Below the pieces are notes generated by a model. The model did no database searches. It was given only the letters and a program-made list of their open reading frames with translations, and was not told the DNA's origin. From Pseudomonadota bacterium (GTDB taxonomy: Bacteria; Pseudomonadota; Gammaproteobacteria; Steroidobacterales; Steroidobacteraceae): DNA of 64,000 bases. Location of the stretch: positions 248,001 through 312,000 of the forward strand of contig JADIYJ010000003.1 in NCBI GenBank assembly GCA_016705325.1. The letters are read 5' to 3'. Below, in pieces: positions 17,032 to 25,280 of the stretch. The first letter of the stretch is position 1. Every line of letters starts with the position of its first letter. Both the position numbers and the translations under genes were made by a program.

Positions 17032-18309
17032 TCAGTCCTTGAACTCTTCCGGTTTCAGGTCGTGCTTCGTCAGCAGCTTGTAGAAATCCGTGCGATTCCG
17101 CTTCGCCATCCGTGCCGCCTGGCTGACATTACCCTGAGTAATTTGAAGGAGTTGCACGAGATAGTTCCGTGTGAACTCATCACGAGCCTGGTCGAAGCTC
17201 GGCAGTTGCGTAGCCTGTCCCTGCGCCTCCTGCACCTGTTCGACCGTGATCACCGGCCCGGCACCCAGCGACGCGACCTGGCGCACGACCATGCGCAGCT
17301 GACGGACATTGCCCGGCCACCTGGCGCTCGCCAGAGATTCCATGGCTTCCGGCGACAGCGTGCGCTTGGTCTGCGCGGTTTCGGCGGCCAGATCTTCCAG
17401 GCACTGCGCCGCCAGCAGCGGCACGTCCTCCCGGCGCCGGCTGAGCGGCGGCAGGTCGATATGGACGGCACTTACCCTTTCCAGCAATTCCGTGGAGTAA
17501 CGCCCATCGGCCGCCAGTTCCTCGGGACGGCGATCGCTGGTCGCCAGCACCCTGACATCCCGCGGACCACGCAACAGGCTCGCGAGGCGCGTCTGCAGGC
17601 TCAGGGCGAGGTCGTCGACGCTGCGCAGGAAGATCGTCCCGCCCGTCGCTTCCTCCGCGGCTCGAGCCAGTTCCTGTTCACAGGCCGCCAGATGCTCGGC
17701 ACCGCCGTCCAGGGAACTGCAGTCAACGGATACGAAGGCTCCCTCGCGGCGACCGCTGGCCCGATGGATCGCCCGGGCCAGCAGTTCCTTGCCGGTGCCG
17801 GGTTCGCCCGTGATCAGGACCGACGAATCGGTCCCTGCGACCAGGTGGGCCTTTGCCAGCCGGTCCTCGACCACGGGGCTGCGGGTGGCGAACTCCGTCC
17901 GCCATTCCTCGGCCGTGTCCGCGAAACCCGAAGTCTTGAGCGCGCGCCGCACTTCCTCGAGCAGTTGTTCCTTCTCGACCGGCTTGGTCAGGAACGCAAA
18001 GGCGCCCGACTGGGTGGCCTTCACCGCATCCGGGATGGTGCCGTGCGCGGTGAGCATGATGACGTTGAGGCCGGGCCAGCGACGCTGCAATTCACGCAGC
18101 AGCGCGATCCCGTCCATTTCGGCCATGCGCAGGTCGGTGATGACGAGATCGGGACGGAAACGTGCGATGACGGAGAGCGCCTTGGCGGCATTCTCCGCGG
18201 GCTCGACTTCGTATTTCTGCGAGCGCAACCGGATCGTGAGCAGGCGCAGCAATCCAGGATCGTCGTCGACGACGAGGATTTTTGGCGTGCGCTTGCTGGT
18301 CCGCGACAT
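17032..18309 (-). CDS. glrR: GlrR/QseF-type response regulator with degenerate AAA+ domain
   Basis: This 425-residue protein has a receiver domain (Asp59 in ITDLRM, Lys109 in LTKP), a central AAA+ domain and a C-terminal Fis-type HTH (GNVSQAARMAKRNRTDFYKL). Gene order with glrK and qseG identifies it. Walker A is intact (GEPGTGKE, ~168-175). The sigma-54 contact loop (ESELFGH...GAFTGA in relatives) is absent: the segment between VDCSSL (~200) and GGTIF (~223) is short and lacks it. Walker B reads GGTIFLRSVDDL where relatives have GGTLFLDEIGEL, so the key acidic residues are lost. It may bind DNA without activating sigma-54 polymerase. It is the last gene of the operon. Confidence 0.87.
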   Translation of the reverse strand: MSRTSKRTPKILVVDDDPGLLRLLTIRLRSQKYEVEPAENAAKALSVIARFRPDLVITDLRMAEMDGIALLRELQRRWPGLNVIMLTAHGTIPDAVKATQSGAFAFLTKPVEKEQLLEEVRRALKTSGFADTAEEWRTEFATRSPVVEDRLAKAHLVAGTDSSVLITGEPGTGKELLARAIHRASGRREGAFVSVDCSSLDGGAEHLAACEQELARAAEEATGGTIFLRSVDDLALSLQTRLASLLRGPRDVRVLATSDRRPEELAADGRYSTELLERVSAVHIDLPPLSRRREDVPLLAAQCLEDLAAETAQTKRTLSPEAMESLASARWPGNVRQLRMVVRQVASLGAGPVITVEQVQEAQGQATQLPSFDQARDEFTRNYLVQLLQITQGNVSQAARMAKRNRTDFYKLLTKHDLKPEEFKD

Positions 18310-18325
18310 GGCCAGGTTCAGGTAC

Positions 18326-18943
18326 TCACTGGCTTTCCGGTGTGAGGGTGCGCTCCATTTCCGCGACGGCCTCGAGTTTGCTTTCGGCGTCTGCCAGCGC
18401 CTTCTTCAATCGCTGCGTCTCGGCATTCAGCGCGCTGTAGCGACGGTCTTCCTCCGCGCTCATCGACTGCACCTGGCGCTCCGATTCCTCACGCTGCCGC
18501 GCCAGGTCGGCATACAGCGCAACCCGCGCGTCAAATTCACGCAGGAAGGCGTTGGCGAGCGAGACCTCCTGCGGCGTCAGGTCGTGCTGGCCGGCGAGCA
18601 GTTCGGCAATGAGTCGCCGGGCCTCGACGGGATTGCTCGACGAGTGACCGGCTGCGCCGAGCGCAATCGCATGTCGCAGGCGATTCGACGAGGTCGGATT
18701 CTGCTGTGCCTGGGCCAGCGTCGAAGCCAGCTCGGTCGACTGGCGGACGGCGTCGCCGGGCGCCATGAGGTCGAGCACTTCGAAATACGAAGCGGCGCCG
18801 GGCGGCTTCGGTGTCGGCGCGGCGACGGCCTGGCCGGGCGCGCCCGGCCTGCCGGCGGACGGCAGGCCCGCGCACGCGGTCAGGACGATCGCGGCAACGG
18901 TTACGAGTGTGTTACGGACGATCGGTTGCAGGATGATTGTCAT
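18326..18943 (-). CDS. qseG: QseG/YfhG-like lipoprotein of the GlrK-GlrR operon
   Basis: This ~205-residue protein starts at ATG 18943 with a lipoprotein signal (TLVTVAAIVLTACAGLPS, lipobox LTAC). The mature part is mostly helical, and its C-terminal third is a likely coiled coil (RQREESERQVQSMSAEEDRR). It lies between the kinase and regulator genes, exactly as qseG/yfhG does in enterobacteria, where the protein acts at the outer membrane on the kinase. Sequence similarity alone is weak and the name rests on position, size and lipobox. It is separated from glrR by 16 bp. Confidence 0.7.
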   Translation of the reverse strand: MTIILQPIVRNTLVTVAAIVLTACAGLPSAGRPGAPGQAVAAPTPKPPGAASYFEVLDLMAPGDAVRQSTELASTLAQAQQNPTSSNRLRHAIALGAAGHSSSNPVEARRLIAELLAGQHDLTPQEVSLANAFLREFDARVALYADLARQREESERQVQSMSAEEDRRYSALNAETQRLKKALADAESKLEAVAEMERTLTPESQ

Positions 18944-19021
18944 TGCGTGGCAAGGCTGCCGGAAGCTGGATGTACCCGCGCGGTGCAAGCCCTGAATGAT
19001 AGTCCGAATCAGGAACGGCCG

Positions 19022-19070
19022 GTGCCCTCACCCCAGCCCTTTCCCGCCTTCAGCCGGCGAGGGAGCAAGC
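19022..19070 (-). repeat. REP-like GC-rich repeat forming the end of glrK
   Basis: On the minus strand the sequence reads CTCCCTCGCCGGC, then GAAGGCGGGAAAGGG, then CTGGGGTGAGGGC. This resembles the widespread REP-type sequences built from CTCCC and GGGTGAGGG blocks. It covers the last ~15 codons of glrK and its stop codon. Confidence 0.5.
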
Positions 19071-20497
19071 GGCAACCGCACACGGAAATGTGCGCCTGGA
19101 AACTCACCGTCGACGACCTCGACGCTGCCGCCGTGAGCAAGCACGAATTCCTGCACCACGGACAGGCCGATGCCCGTGCCCCGGACGAGCCCACCCTGCG
19201 GCGTGGCGCCCTGGTAGAACGCGGTAAATATCCGCGGGCGCTCTTCCAGCGGAATCCCAGGCCCGGTATCGGCAACGTCCAGCACGAGGTTCGCGCCTGC
19301 ACCGTCATAGGCCGCGCGCAACGTGATCGTACCGCCGTCCGGTGTGAACTTCACGGCGTTGGAAATCAGATTGTCGAGGATCAGCTGCAGCTTTTCGCGG
19401 TCCGCGGCCAGTGTGAGATCCGGCACTTGCAGGTCGAGTCGCAGCCGGTGCGCATTGAGCGGCAACTGGTAGGTTTCGATCGCCGACTTCACGAGTGGCA
19501 ACAGGCGAATTTCACACACCTCCAGGTCGCTGCGCTTCGCCTGCCACTCGCTGTAGGACAGCAGGTTCTCGATCAGGCGCTGCAGCCGCAGGCTGTTGTC
19601 ACGCAGGATGCTGGCCACTTCGCGCTGTTCGCCATTGAGCGAGCCGACCGCGCCCTCCATCAACAGTTCGGTGCCCTCGCGGATGTTGGCGAGCGGCGTC
19701 TTCAATTCGTGCGACATGTGGCGCAGGAACCGGTTGCGTTCCTCGCCGATGTCCTGCAACCGTACCCTGAGCCACTCGAGTTGCCGGCCGAGTGCCTGCA
19801 GGTCGGAAGGTCCCTGCACCTTGACGGGCTCGCTCAGCTGCCCGTGCCCGATCGAACTGATCACCGCGTCGATCTGGCGGATCGGTCGTGCCAGGACCAG
19901 CGCGAACATCACGATCAGGCCGACGGTGATCGGGATCAGCGCGAGCGACTGCCAGAACAGCCGGCGCCGCACCTTTTCGGTCTCGGCCTGGAGCTGCTTC
20001 AGCTCCCGGTCAGTCTGTGCGCCTGCCAGGTTCGAGAGCTGCCCGGCATCGCGTCCCAGCGCGGTGAAATCGCGCAGCGTGCGCGAGATGCGTGCGGCTG
20101 ATTGCGATTCGATGGCACTCGAGATGAGGTCGATCGTGCCGCGCATGCTCTCGATGACCCTTGCGCGCTCGTCGTTGCCGCCCGTCAGTGCCGAGAAATC
20201 GTCCAGTGTCCTGCTGAGCAGGTCGCGGTTCTGCCGGAAGGTGTCGAGCAGGGCCGGGCGCGGAATGATCTGGTAGAGCCGTGCTGTCCGTTCGAGCGAC
20301 GAGACCTGTCGCACGAGGGCCTGCGTGTACTGCGTGGCGGCCACGCCATTGACCACGAGACGTTCGCTCGCGGCCGACAGATTGCGCATTTCGATGGCCG
20401 CGCTGATGGTGCCGAGCAGGGCTGGCAGGGCAACGATCACGAACCCGAACAGAATCAGGCCGGTGAGGGAGCGCGGGCGGAAGGGGAAGCGTGTCAT
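19028..20497 (-). CDS. glrK: Sensor histidine kinase GlrK/QseE type
   Basis: This 489-residue membrane kinase begins at ATG 20497. TM1 is GLILFGFVIVALPALLGTI. A helical periplasmic sensor follows, then TM2 (SLALIPITVGLIVMFALVL) and a HAMP-like linker (ARPIRQIDAVISSIGHGQ). The HisKA motif is FLRHMSHELKTPLANIREG with the phospho-accepting His, and the HATPase part shows DNLISNAVKFTPDGG, DTGPGIP and GTGIGLS. It should phosphorylate GlrR. It is first in the operon and divergent from srkA, with only 44 bp between the starts. The extreme C-terminus (LAPSPAEGGKGLG) is encoded by a REP-like repeat and is probably not part of the fold. A longer frame to 20542 would overlap srkA. Confidence 0.9.
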   Translation of the reverse strand: MTRFPFRPRSLTGLILFGFVIVALPALLGTISAAIEMRNLSAASERLVVNGVAATQYTQALVRQVSSLERTARLYQIIPRPALLDTFRQNRDLLSRTLDDFSALTGGNDERARVIESMRGTIDLISSAIESQSAARISRTLRDFTALGRDAGQLSNLAGAQTDRELKQLQAETEKVRRRLFWQSLALIPITVGLIVMFALVLARPIRQIDAVISSIGHGQLSEPVKVQGPSDLQALGRQLEWLRVRLQDIGEERNRFLRHMSHELKTPLANIREGTELLMEGAVGSLNGEQREVASILRDNSLRLQRLIENLLSYSEWQAKRSDLEVCEIRLLPLVKSAIETYQLPLNAHRLRLDLQVPDLTLAADREKLQLILDNLISNAVKFTPDGGTITLRAAYDGAGANLVLDVADTGPGIPLEERPRIFTAFYQGATPQGGLVRGTGIGLSVVQEFVLAHGGSVEVVDGEFPGAHFRVRLPLAPSPAEGGKGLG

Positions 20498-20541
20498 GGC
20501 GAAGTGCCGGGAAGGGTACGTGACCCCGTACAATCGAAGCA

Positions 20542-21513
20542 ATGAATGCCCCGCACCCGTACTCCGCGCTGACCCCCGACGTCGTCGTCAGCGCGGTCGA
20601 GGAACTCGGGCACCGCTGCGACGGCCGCATCCTGGCGCTCAACAGTTACGAGAACCGCGTCTACCAGGTTGGCCGGGAGGACAGCACCCCGGTCGTCGTG
20701 AAATTCTATCGCCCCGAGCGCTGGTCCGACGCGGCGATCCTCGAGGAACACGAGTTCGCGCTCGAACTCGCACGAGCGGAGATCCCGGTCATCGCGCCGG
20801 ACGTCCACGATGGACGCAGTCTCTTCAAGCACGAGGGATTCCGTTACGCCGTCTATCCCAGGGCGGGCGGGCGCTGGCCCGAACTCGGCACGCGGGACGA
20901 CCGCCAGTGGATGGGTCGCTTCCTGGCGCGCATCCACCTGATCGGGCGTACGCGCACGTTTCGCCATCGGCCGCGCCTGGACTGGCGCGTGCTGGGGCAG
21001 GAGACGGCCGATTATCTGCTCGACTCCGGCTGGATTCCGTCGCACCTCGAGGTGGCCTACGAATCGCTGGCCGGGGACGTGTTGAGTCTCGTCGAACAAC
21101 GCTTCGACGAGGCGATGCCGCTGCGCACGCTGCGCCTGCACGGCGACTGCCACCCGGGTAACGTGCTGTGGACGGAGGCGGGTCCGCACTTCGTCGACCT
21201 CGACGATTGCATGACCGGACCCGCAATGCAGGACCTGTGGATGCTGCTTTCAGGGCGGCCGGAGGAAATGCGCGCCCAGCTCGACGACGTCGTCGAGGGC
21301 TACCAGGAGTTCGCCGACTTCGATCAGCATGAGACTGCGCTGATCGAACCCCTGCGCACCCTGCGCATCATGCACTACGCCGGATGGCTGGCCCGCCGCT
21401 GGGACGACCCGGCTTTCCCGCGCGCATTCCCCTGGTTCCAGGAGCCGAAATACTGGGAGCAGCACGTGCTTGATCTGCGTGAGCAGATCGCGGCCATGGA
21501 GGAGCCGTTCTGA
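20542..21513 (+). CDS. srkA: Stress response kinase A (RdoA/YihE family)
   Basis: This 323-residue aminoglycoside-phosphotransferase-fold protein kinase shows LNSYENRVYQVG, VVVKFYRPERW (ATP-binding Lys), the catalytic LRLHGDCHPGNVLW and the metal-binding FVDLDDCMTGP. SrkA protects cells under stress by phosphorylating proteins; targets are unknown here. Length and motifs match the family throughout. It is divergent from glrK and probably monocistronic, since a long hairpin follows its stop codon before galE. Confidence 0.92.
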   Translation: MNAPHPYSALTPDVVVSAVEELGHRCDGRILALNSYENRVYQVGREDSTPVVVKFYRPERWSDAAILEEHEFALELARAEIPVIAPDVHDGRSLFKHEGFRYAVYPRAGGRWPELGTRDDRQWMGRFLARIHLIGRTRTFRHRPRLDWRVLGQETADYLLDSGWIPSHLEVAYESLAGDVLSLVEQRFDEAMPLRTLRLHGDCHPGNVLWTEAGPHFVDLDDCMTGPAMQDLWMLLSGRPEEMRAQLDDVVEGYQEFADFDQHETALIEPLRTLRIMHYAGWLARRWDDPAFPRAFPWFQEPKYWEQHVLDLREQIAAMEEPF

Positions 21514-21557
21514 TGCCGTGCTTCATTTCCTGCTTCAGCGGAGGAGAGTCGGGGCGC

Positions 21558-21619
21558 CCGATCCGGCATGTCCTGTCGCGCTTGGAAAGGCAGAAACGCG
21601 CGCGCCAGGACATGCCGGA
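21558..21619. repeat. Long inverted repeat between srkA and galE
   Basis: GATCCGGCATGTCCTG (21558-21573) is perfectly inverted at 21604-21619. Five further pairs extend the stem inward after one mismatch (CGCGC, 21575-21579, with GCGCG, 21598-21602), giving ~22 bp around an 18-base core. It could stop srkA transcription or be a member of a dispersed hairpin family. Confidence 0.65.
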
Positions 21620-21696
21620 TCAACCGCTTGGGCGCCAATGCGTGCAACCGTGCTCGACGTCACGTCCCACCGACGTGGGCGAGGTAAGATTCCCTG

Positions 21697-22663
21697 ATGT
21701 CCAGAAGCTCCATTCTCGTCACCGGCGGCGCCGGCTACATCGGCAGCCACACGGTCCGCCAGCTCGTCGAGCGTGGCGAGCGTGTCGTGGTCCTCGACAA
21801 CCTTTCGACGGGGTATCGCAGCGCCGTGCTCGGCGTGCCGCTGATCGTCGGTGACACCAGCGATCGCGTTCTCGTGGCGCGGGTCCTGCAGGACCATGCC
21901 ATCGACACCGTGCTGCACTTCGCGGCGCATACGATCGTGCCGGAGTCGGTATCCGACCCGCTCAAGTACTACCGCAACAACACCTGTGCGACGCGCAACC
22001 TGCTCGAACAGTGCGCCGCCGCGGGCGTGCGCCGCTTCGTGTTCTCGTCGACGGCCGCGGTCTACGGAATTCCTGCCGCGGGTCTCGCGCGCGAAGACTC
22101 ACCGACCGTGCCAATCAATCCGTATGGCACGTCGAAGCTGATGAGCGAGTGGATGCTGCGCGACCTCGCCGCGGCATCCGCGAAGCTGCGGTACGTGGTG
22201 CTGCGTTATTTCAACGTTGCGGGCAGCGACCCGGGCGGGCGCATCGGTCACAGCGCGCCGACGGCGACGTTGCTGGTCAAGGTTCGGCAACGACTACCCG
22301 ACCCCGGACGGCACCGGGGTGCGCGACTACATCCATGTCGTGGACCTCGCCGCGGCGCACCTCAGCGCACTCGATTACCTGGACCGGGGTGGCGCGTCGA
22401 CTACGCTCAACTGCGGGTACGGCCATGGCTACAGCGTGCGCGAAGTCGTGAAGATGGTTGAGCACATCAATGGCGGCCGGTCGCTGCCCGTCGTCGAAAG
22501 TCCGCGCCGAGCCGGTGATCCGCCGTCCCTCGTCGCCCGGGCCGAACGAATCCGTGAGGTGCTGGGGTGGACGCCGCGGTTCGACGACCTCGAAACGATC
22601 GTCCGCAATCAACTGGATTGGGAATACCGGCTGCAACGCGAGCCGGGTCTGACGCGCAATTAG
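21697..22663 (+). pseudogene. galE: UDP-glucose 4-epimerase, with internal deletion and frameshift
   Basis: GalE interconverts UDP-glucose and UDP-galactose. The N-terminal NAD motif VTGGAGYIGSH, the FSSTAAVYG region and YGTSKLMSEWML (catalytic Tyr and Lys) are intact, as is LRYFNVAGSDPGGRIGH. After ATLLVK (about 22281) the sequence jumps to VFGNDYPTPDGTGVRDYIHVVDLA in a different frame. Family members have ~12-16 residues between these motifs, so roughly 40-50 bases are missing and the frame is lost. The C-terminus then continues normally to 22663. Either galE is inactivated or the assembly collapsed here. Confidence 0.85.
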
Positions 22664-22670
22664 GTTCACT

Positions 22671-22691
22671 GCTTGCCGCAGGTCGGCAAGC
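22671..22691 (+). terminator. Hairpin after galE
   Basis: GCTTGCCG (22671-22678) pairs with CGGCAAGC (22684-22691) around a 5-base loop, nine bases after the galE stop. It lacks a U tract, so it may act as a weak or Rho-assisted terminator or as an mRNA 3' end. Confidence 0.4.
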
Positions 22692-22760
22692 GCCGGGCGC
22701 GCCGCCGGGGGCGCGTGATATCCTGCAAGGCTCGTCCCTGCAGACCTGTCCGGTGCCTTC

Positions 22761-24473
22761 GTGACCTTATGCGCTGACGAATTTGCGACTGTTCCCCGGT
22801 CTCGAAGCCTGCGCACGATCTGGCGCTGCGCCGGGCCGGCACTGGCGTCGGCCTTGCTGGTCGCGTGCGGTGGTGGTGGCGGGGATGGCGGTGGCGGCGG
22901 CGGCGGCGGCATCACCACCGTCACGATCAGTGGCAAGGCGACCTACCAGCGCGTGCCGTTTTCGACCAATGCGAATCTCGGGCTGAGCTATGCCAGCACT
23001 TCGGAACAACCGGTACGCGAGGCAATCGTCGAGCTGATCCAGTCGGGCGGCAACACGCTTGCGACGACCACGACCGATGACAATGGCAACTACGCACTGA
23101 CAGCGCCCGCGAACACCAGCGTGTTCGTACGCGTGCAGGCGCAGTTGCGCAAGTCGACGACTCCGGCGCGCAGTATCCGTGTGCTCAACAACACCAACGG
23201 CAACGCGCTGTACGTGCTCGACAGCGCGGTTTTCAGCTCCGGGGTGACGAACCAGACGAAGAACCTGCTCGCCGGTTCGGGCTGGGGCGGCACGAGCTAC
23301 ACCGGCACCCGCAGCGCGGCTCCGTTCGCGATCCTCGACACGCTGCTGGCGTCTGCGCAATTCGTCGTCGCGAACGGCAACTCGACGCTCGACCTGCCGG
23401 GGCTCGACGTCTACTGGAGCCCGCGAAACAATTCCTCGTCGGGCGAAGTTACGCAAGGGCAGATCGATTCCACGCTGTACAGCAACGGATCGTCCGACGG
23501 ACGCGCGCCGGGAATCTACGTGCTCGGCAACGAGAATACCGATACGGACGAGTACGACCAGCACGTGCTGGTGCACGAGTTTCACCATTTCCTTGAAGAC
23601 ACGATCAGTCGCACCGAATCGCCGGGTGGCCCGCATTCACAGGGTGATCGACTCGACCTGCGGGTTGCCTTCAGCGAAGGCTTTGCCAACGCGTTCTCGG
23701 CCATGGTGCTGAACGATCCGTTGTACAGCGACTCGCTGGGTTCGCAGCAGGGCGCACGTTTCTCCTTCAGCATGGAGGGCAACCCGAGGTCGCCGGCAGG
23801 CTGGTACGACGAGGCATCGATCCAGTCCGTCACCTGGGACCTGTACGATGCAGTGGCCGATGGCGCGGATACCGTAGCGCTTGGCTACAAGCCGCTGTAC
23901 GAGGTGCTCGCGGGCCCGCTTCGCACCGGTCCGGCGCTGACCAGCATCTACCCGTTCGTCACTGATCTGAAAGGGCGGACAGGCGCGCCGGTCGCAGCCA
24001 TCGACACACTCGTCACCGCGCAGGGCATTCACGTGATTGACGAGTGGGGCACGAATGAGACGAACGACGGCTCGGTGCCGAGGGTGCTGCCGTTCTACGC
24101 GCAACTCACGCTGAACGGCGGGGTGCAGGCCATTTGCGGCACGAGCGCCGCTGGCACTTACAACAAGATCGGCAACCGGCTGTTCCTGAGATTCGCGCTG
24201 GCAGCAGCGAGTCCGGTCACGGTCCGGGCACAGTACACGTCGACCGGGTCGACAGCCCCGTTTTCCCGGGACTCCGATCCGGATATCGTGCTGTACGGTA
24301 ACGGTTTCCTCGACATCGCGGATTCAGCGACCAGCGGTGAGGAGGCGCTCACGCGCACGCTGCAGCCGGGCGAATACGTGATCGAGGTCTATGAGTGGAG
24401 TCACATCGATCCGACATACTCGGCAGCGGAACGCCGCGGCGAGACGTGTTTCAATGTATCGGTCACGGGCTGA
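22761..24473 (+). CDS. Lipoprotein with carboxypeptidase-regulatory-like domain and HExxH motif
   Basis: This 570-residue protein begins at GTG 22761. The signal ends in a lipobox (ALASALLVACGGG), and a glycine-rich linker follows. Residues ~55-130 look like a carboxypeptidase-regulatory-like beta domain (VREAIVELIQSGG, TTTDDNGNYALTAP). The middle has VLVHEFHHFLEDTISRTES, an HExxH zinc motif, and ~30 residues later RVAFSEGFANAFSAM, where the Glu could be the third ligand. The C-terminal ~120 residues resemble a pre-peptidase-type beta domain (YVIEVYEWSH). I infer a surface-attached metallopeptidase, but no known family could be named with certainty. It is followed by a second lipoprotein gene 27 bp away. 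Confidence 0.72.
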   Translation: MTLCADEFATVPRSRSLRTIWRCAGPALASALLVACGGGGGDGGGGGGGGITTVTISGKATYQRVPFSTNANLGLSYASTSEQPVREAIVELIQSGGNTLATTTTDDNGNYALTAPANTSVFVRVQAQLRKSTTPARSIRVLNNTNGNALYVLDSAVFSSGVTNQTKNLLAGSGWGGTSYTGTRSAAPFAILDTLLASAQFVVANGNSTLDLPGLDVYWSPRNNSSSGEVTQGQIDSTLYSNGSSDGRAPGIYVLGNENTDTDEYDQHVLVHEFHHFLEDTISRTESPGGPHSQGDRLDLRVAFSEGFANAFSAMVLNDPLYSDSLGSQQGARFSFSMEGNPRSPAGWYDEASIQSVTWDLYDAVADGADTVALGYKPLYEVLAGPLRTGPALTSIYPFVTDLKGRTGAPVAAIDTLVTAQGIHVIDEWGTNETNDGSVPRVLPFYAQLTLNGGVQAICGTSAAGTYNKIGNRLFLRFALAAASPVTVRAQYTSTGSTAPFSRDSDPDIVLYGNGFLDIADSATSGEEALTRTLQPGEYVIEVYEWSHIDPTYSAAERRGETCFNVSVTG

Positions 24474-24500
24474 CGCAGCCCCAGGAATCCAGAGGTTGGT

Positions 24501-25139
24501 ATGCGCATGACGTTGAATGACGATGTCCGGATCACCGGTTTTCGACGTTTGGCCCTCACCGCCGCTGCCGCTCTTCTGGCCGGCTCGCTCCTGACGGCCT
24601 GTGGCGGTGGCAAGGACGAAGAGGCGACGGTGGCTGATACCGGAAAGGCCAAGGTCGACACGACCGCTCCGGCCACCCCGCCCGCCAACGCGGACGAAAA
24701 GCACGAGCGCCTGGCAGCAGCGGTGGTGGACAGCAAGACCACGGCGCCGATCGACATGCAGTACGACCTGCTGGCGAAGCCCGAATTGGGCCAGCCGTTC
24801 GAGGTCGAGATGACATTCTCCGCGCGGCTGCCAGCGGACAAGCTCGAGGTGGAGATCACCGAGGCACCCGGCCTGACCATCGTCGGCGAGAAGACGGCAG
24901 CGTTTGCGCCGGTCGAACGCGGGCAGTCGTACGCGAGCAAGGTGCTCGTCAAGGGCGACAACCCGGGTCTCTATTACCTCGGTGTGATCGCCAAGATGTC
25001 AACGAAAGTGCAGACGGAGACGCGCGCATTCGCCATTCCGGTCGTGATCGGGGATCCGCCCTCGGCACAGAAGGCGAACCCGCCCAAAGACTCGACCGGC
25101 CAGGCGGTCCAGTCGGTCCCGGCGCAGGAACCGAAGTAG
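24501..25139 (+). CDS. Small lipoprotein of unknown function
   Basis: This 212-residue protein has a signal with lipobox (RLALTAAAALLAGSLLTACGGG), a low-complexity Thr/Pro/Ala linker (residues ~45-65) and a C-terminal beta-rich domain (GQPFEVEMTFSARLPADKLEV, LYYLGVIAKMSTKVQTET). I do not recognise the family. It starts 27 bp after the HExxH lipoprotein on the same strand, so the two are probably co-transcribed and may act together at the outer membrane. Confidence 0.7.
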   Translation: MRMTLNDDVRITGFRRLALTAAAALLAGSLLTACGGGKDEEATVADTGKAKVDTTAPATPPANADEKHERLAAAVVDSKTTAPIDMQYDLLAKPELGQPFEVEMTFSARLPADKLEVEITEAPGLTIVGEKTAAFAPVERGQSYASKVLVKGDNPGLYYLGVIAKMSTKVQTETRAFAIPVVIGDPPSAQKANPPKDSTGQAVQSVPAQEPK

Positions 25140-25232
25140 CGCCTGCAAGCCCCGCAAAGGCTTCATCTTCCGTGCCACAGCGGGAGGGGGCGGCTGCTTT
25201 CCTGCAGTGCAGCAAGCCCGGATCGAATCCGC

Positions 25233-25238
25233 TATACT
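25233..25238 (+). promoter_or_regulatory. Possible -10 box upstream of typA
   Basis: TATACT at 25233-25238 matches five of six consensus bases and lies ~43 bases before the typA GTG. No good -35 box is seen. A GGGCCCCTCC/GGGCCCCT repeat lies between it and the start codon. Confidence 0.35.
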
Positions 25239-25280
25239 TCGCGCCTTTTTTCGGGCCCCTCCGGGCCCCTGGCGCACCAA

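Noticed and set aside
17789..20101. Long open frame of ~770 codons on the plus strand across glrR, qseG and glrK
   Set aside because: It is antisense to a conserved operon and has low-complexity Arg/Ser/Ala translation.
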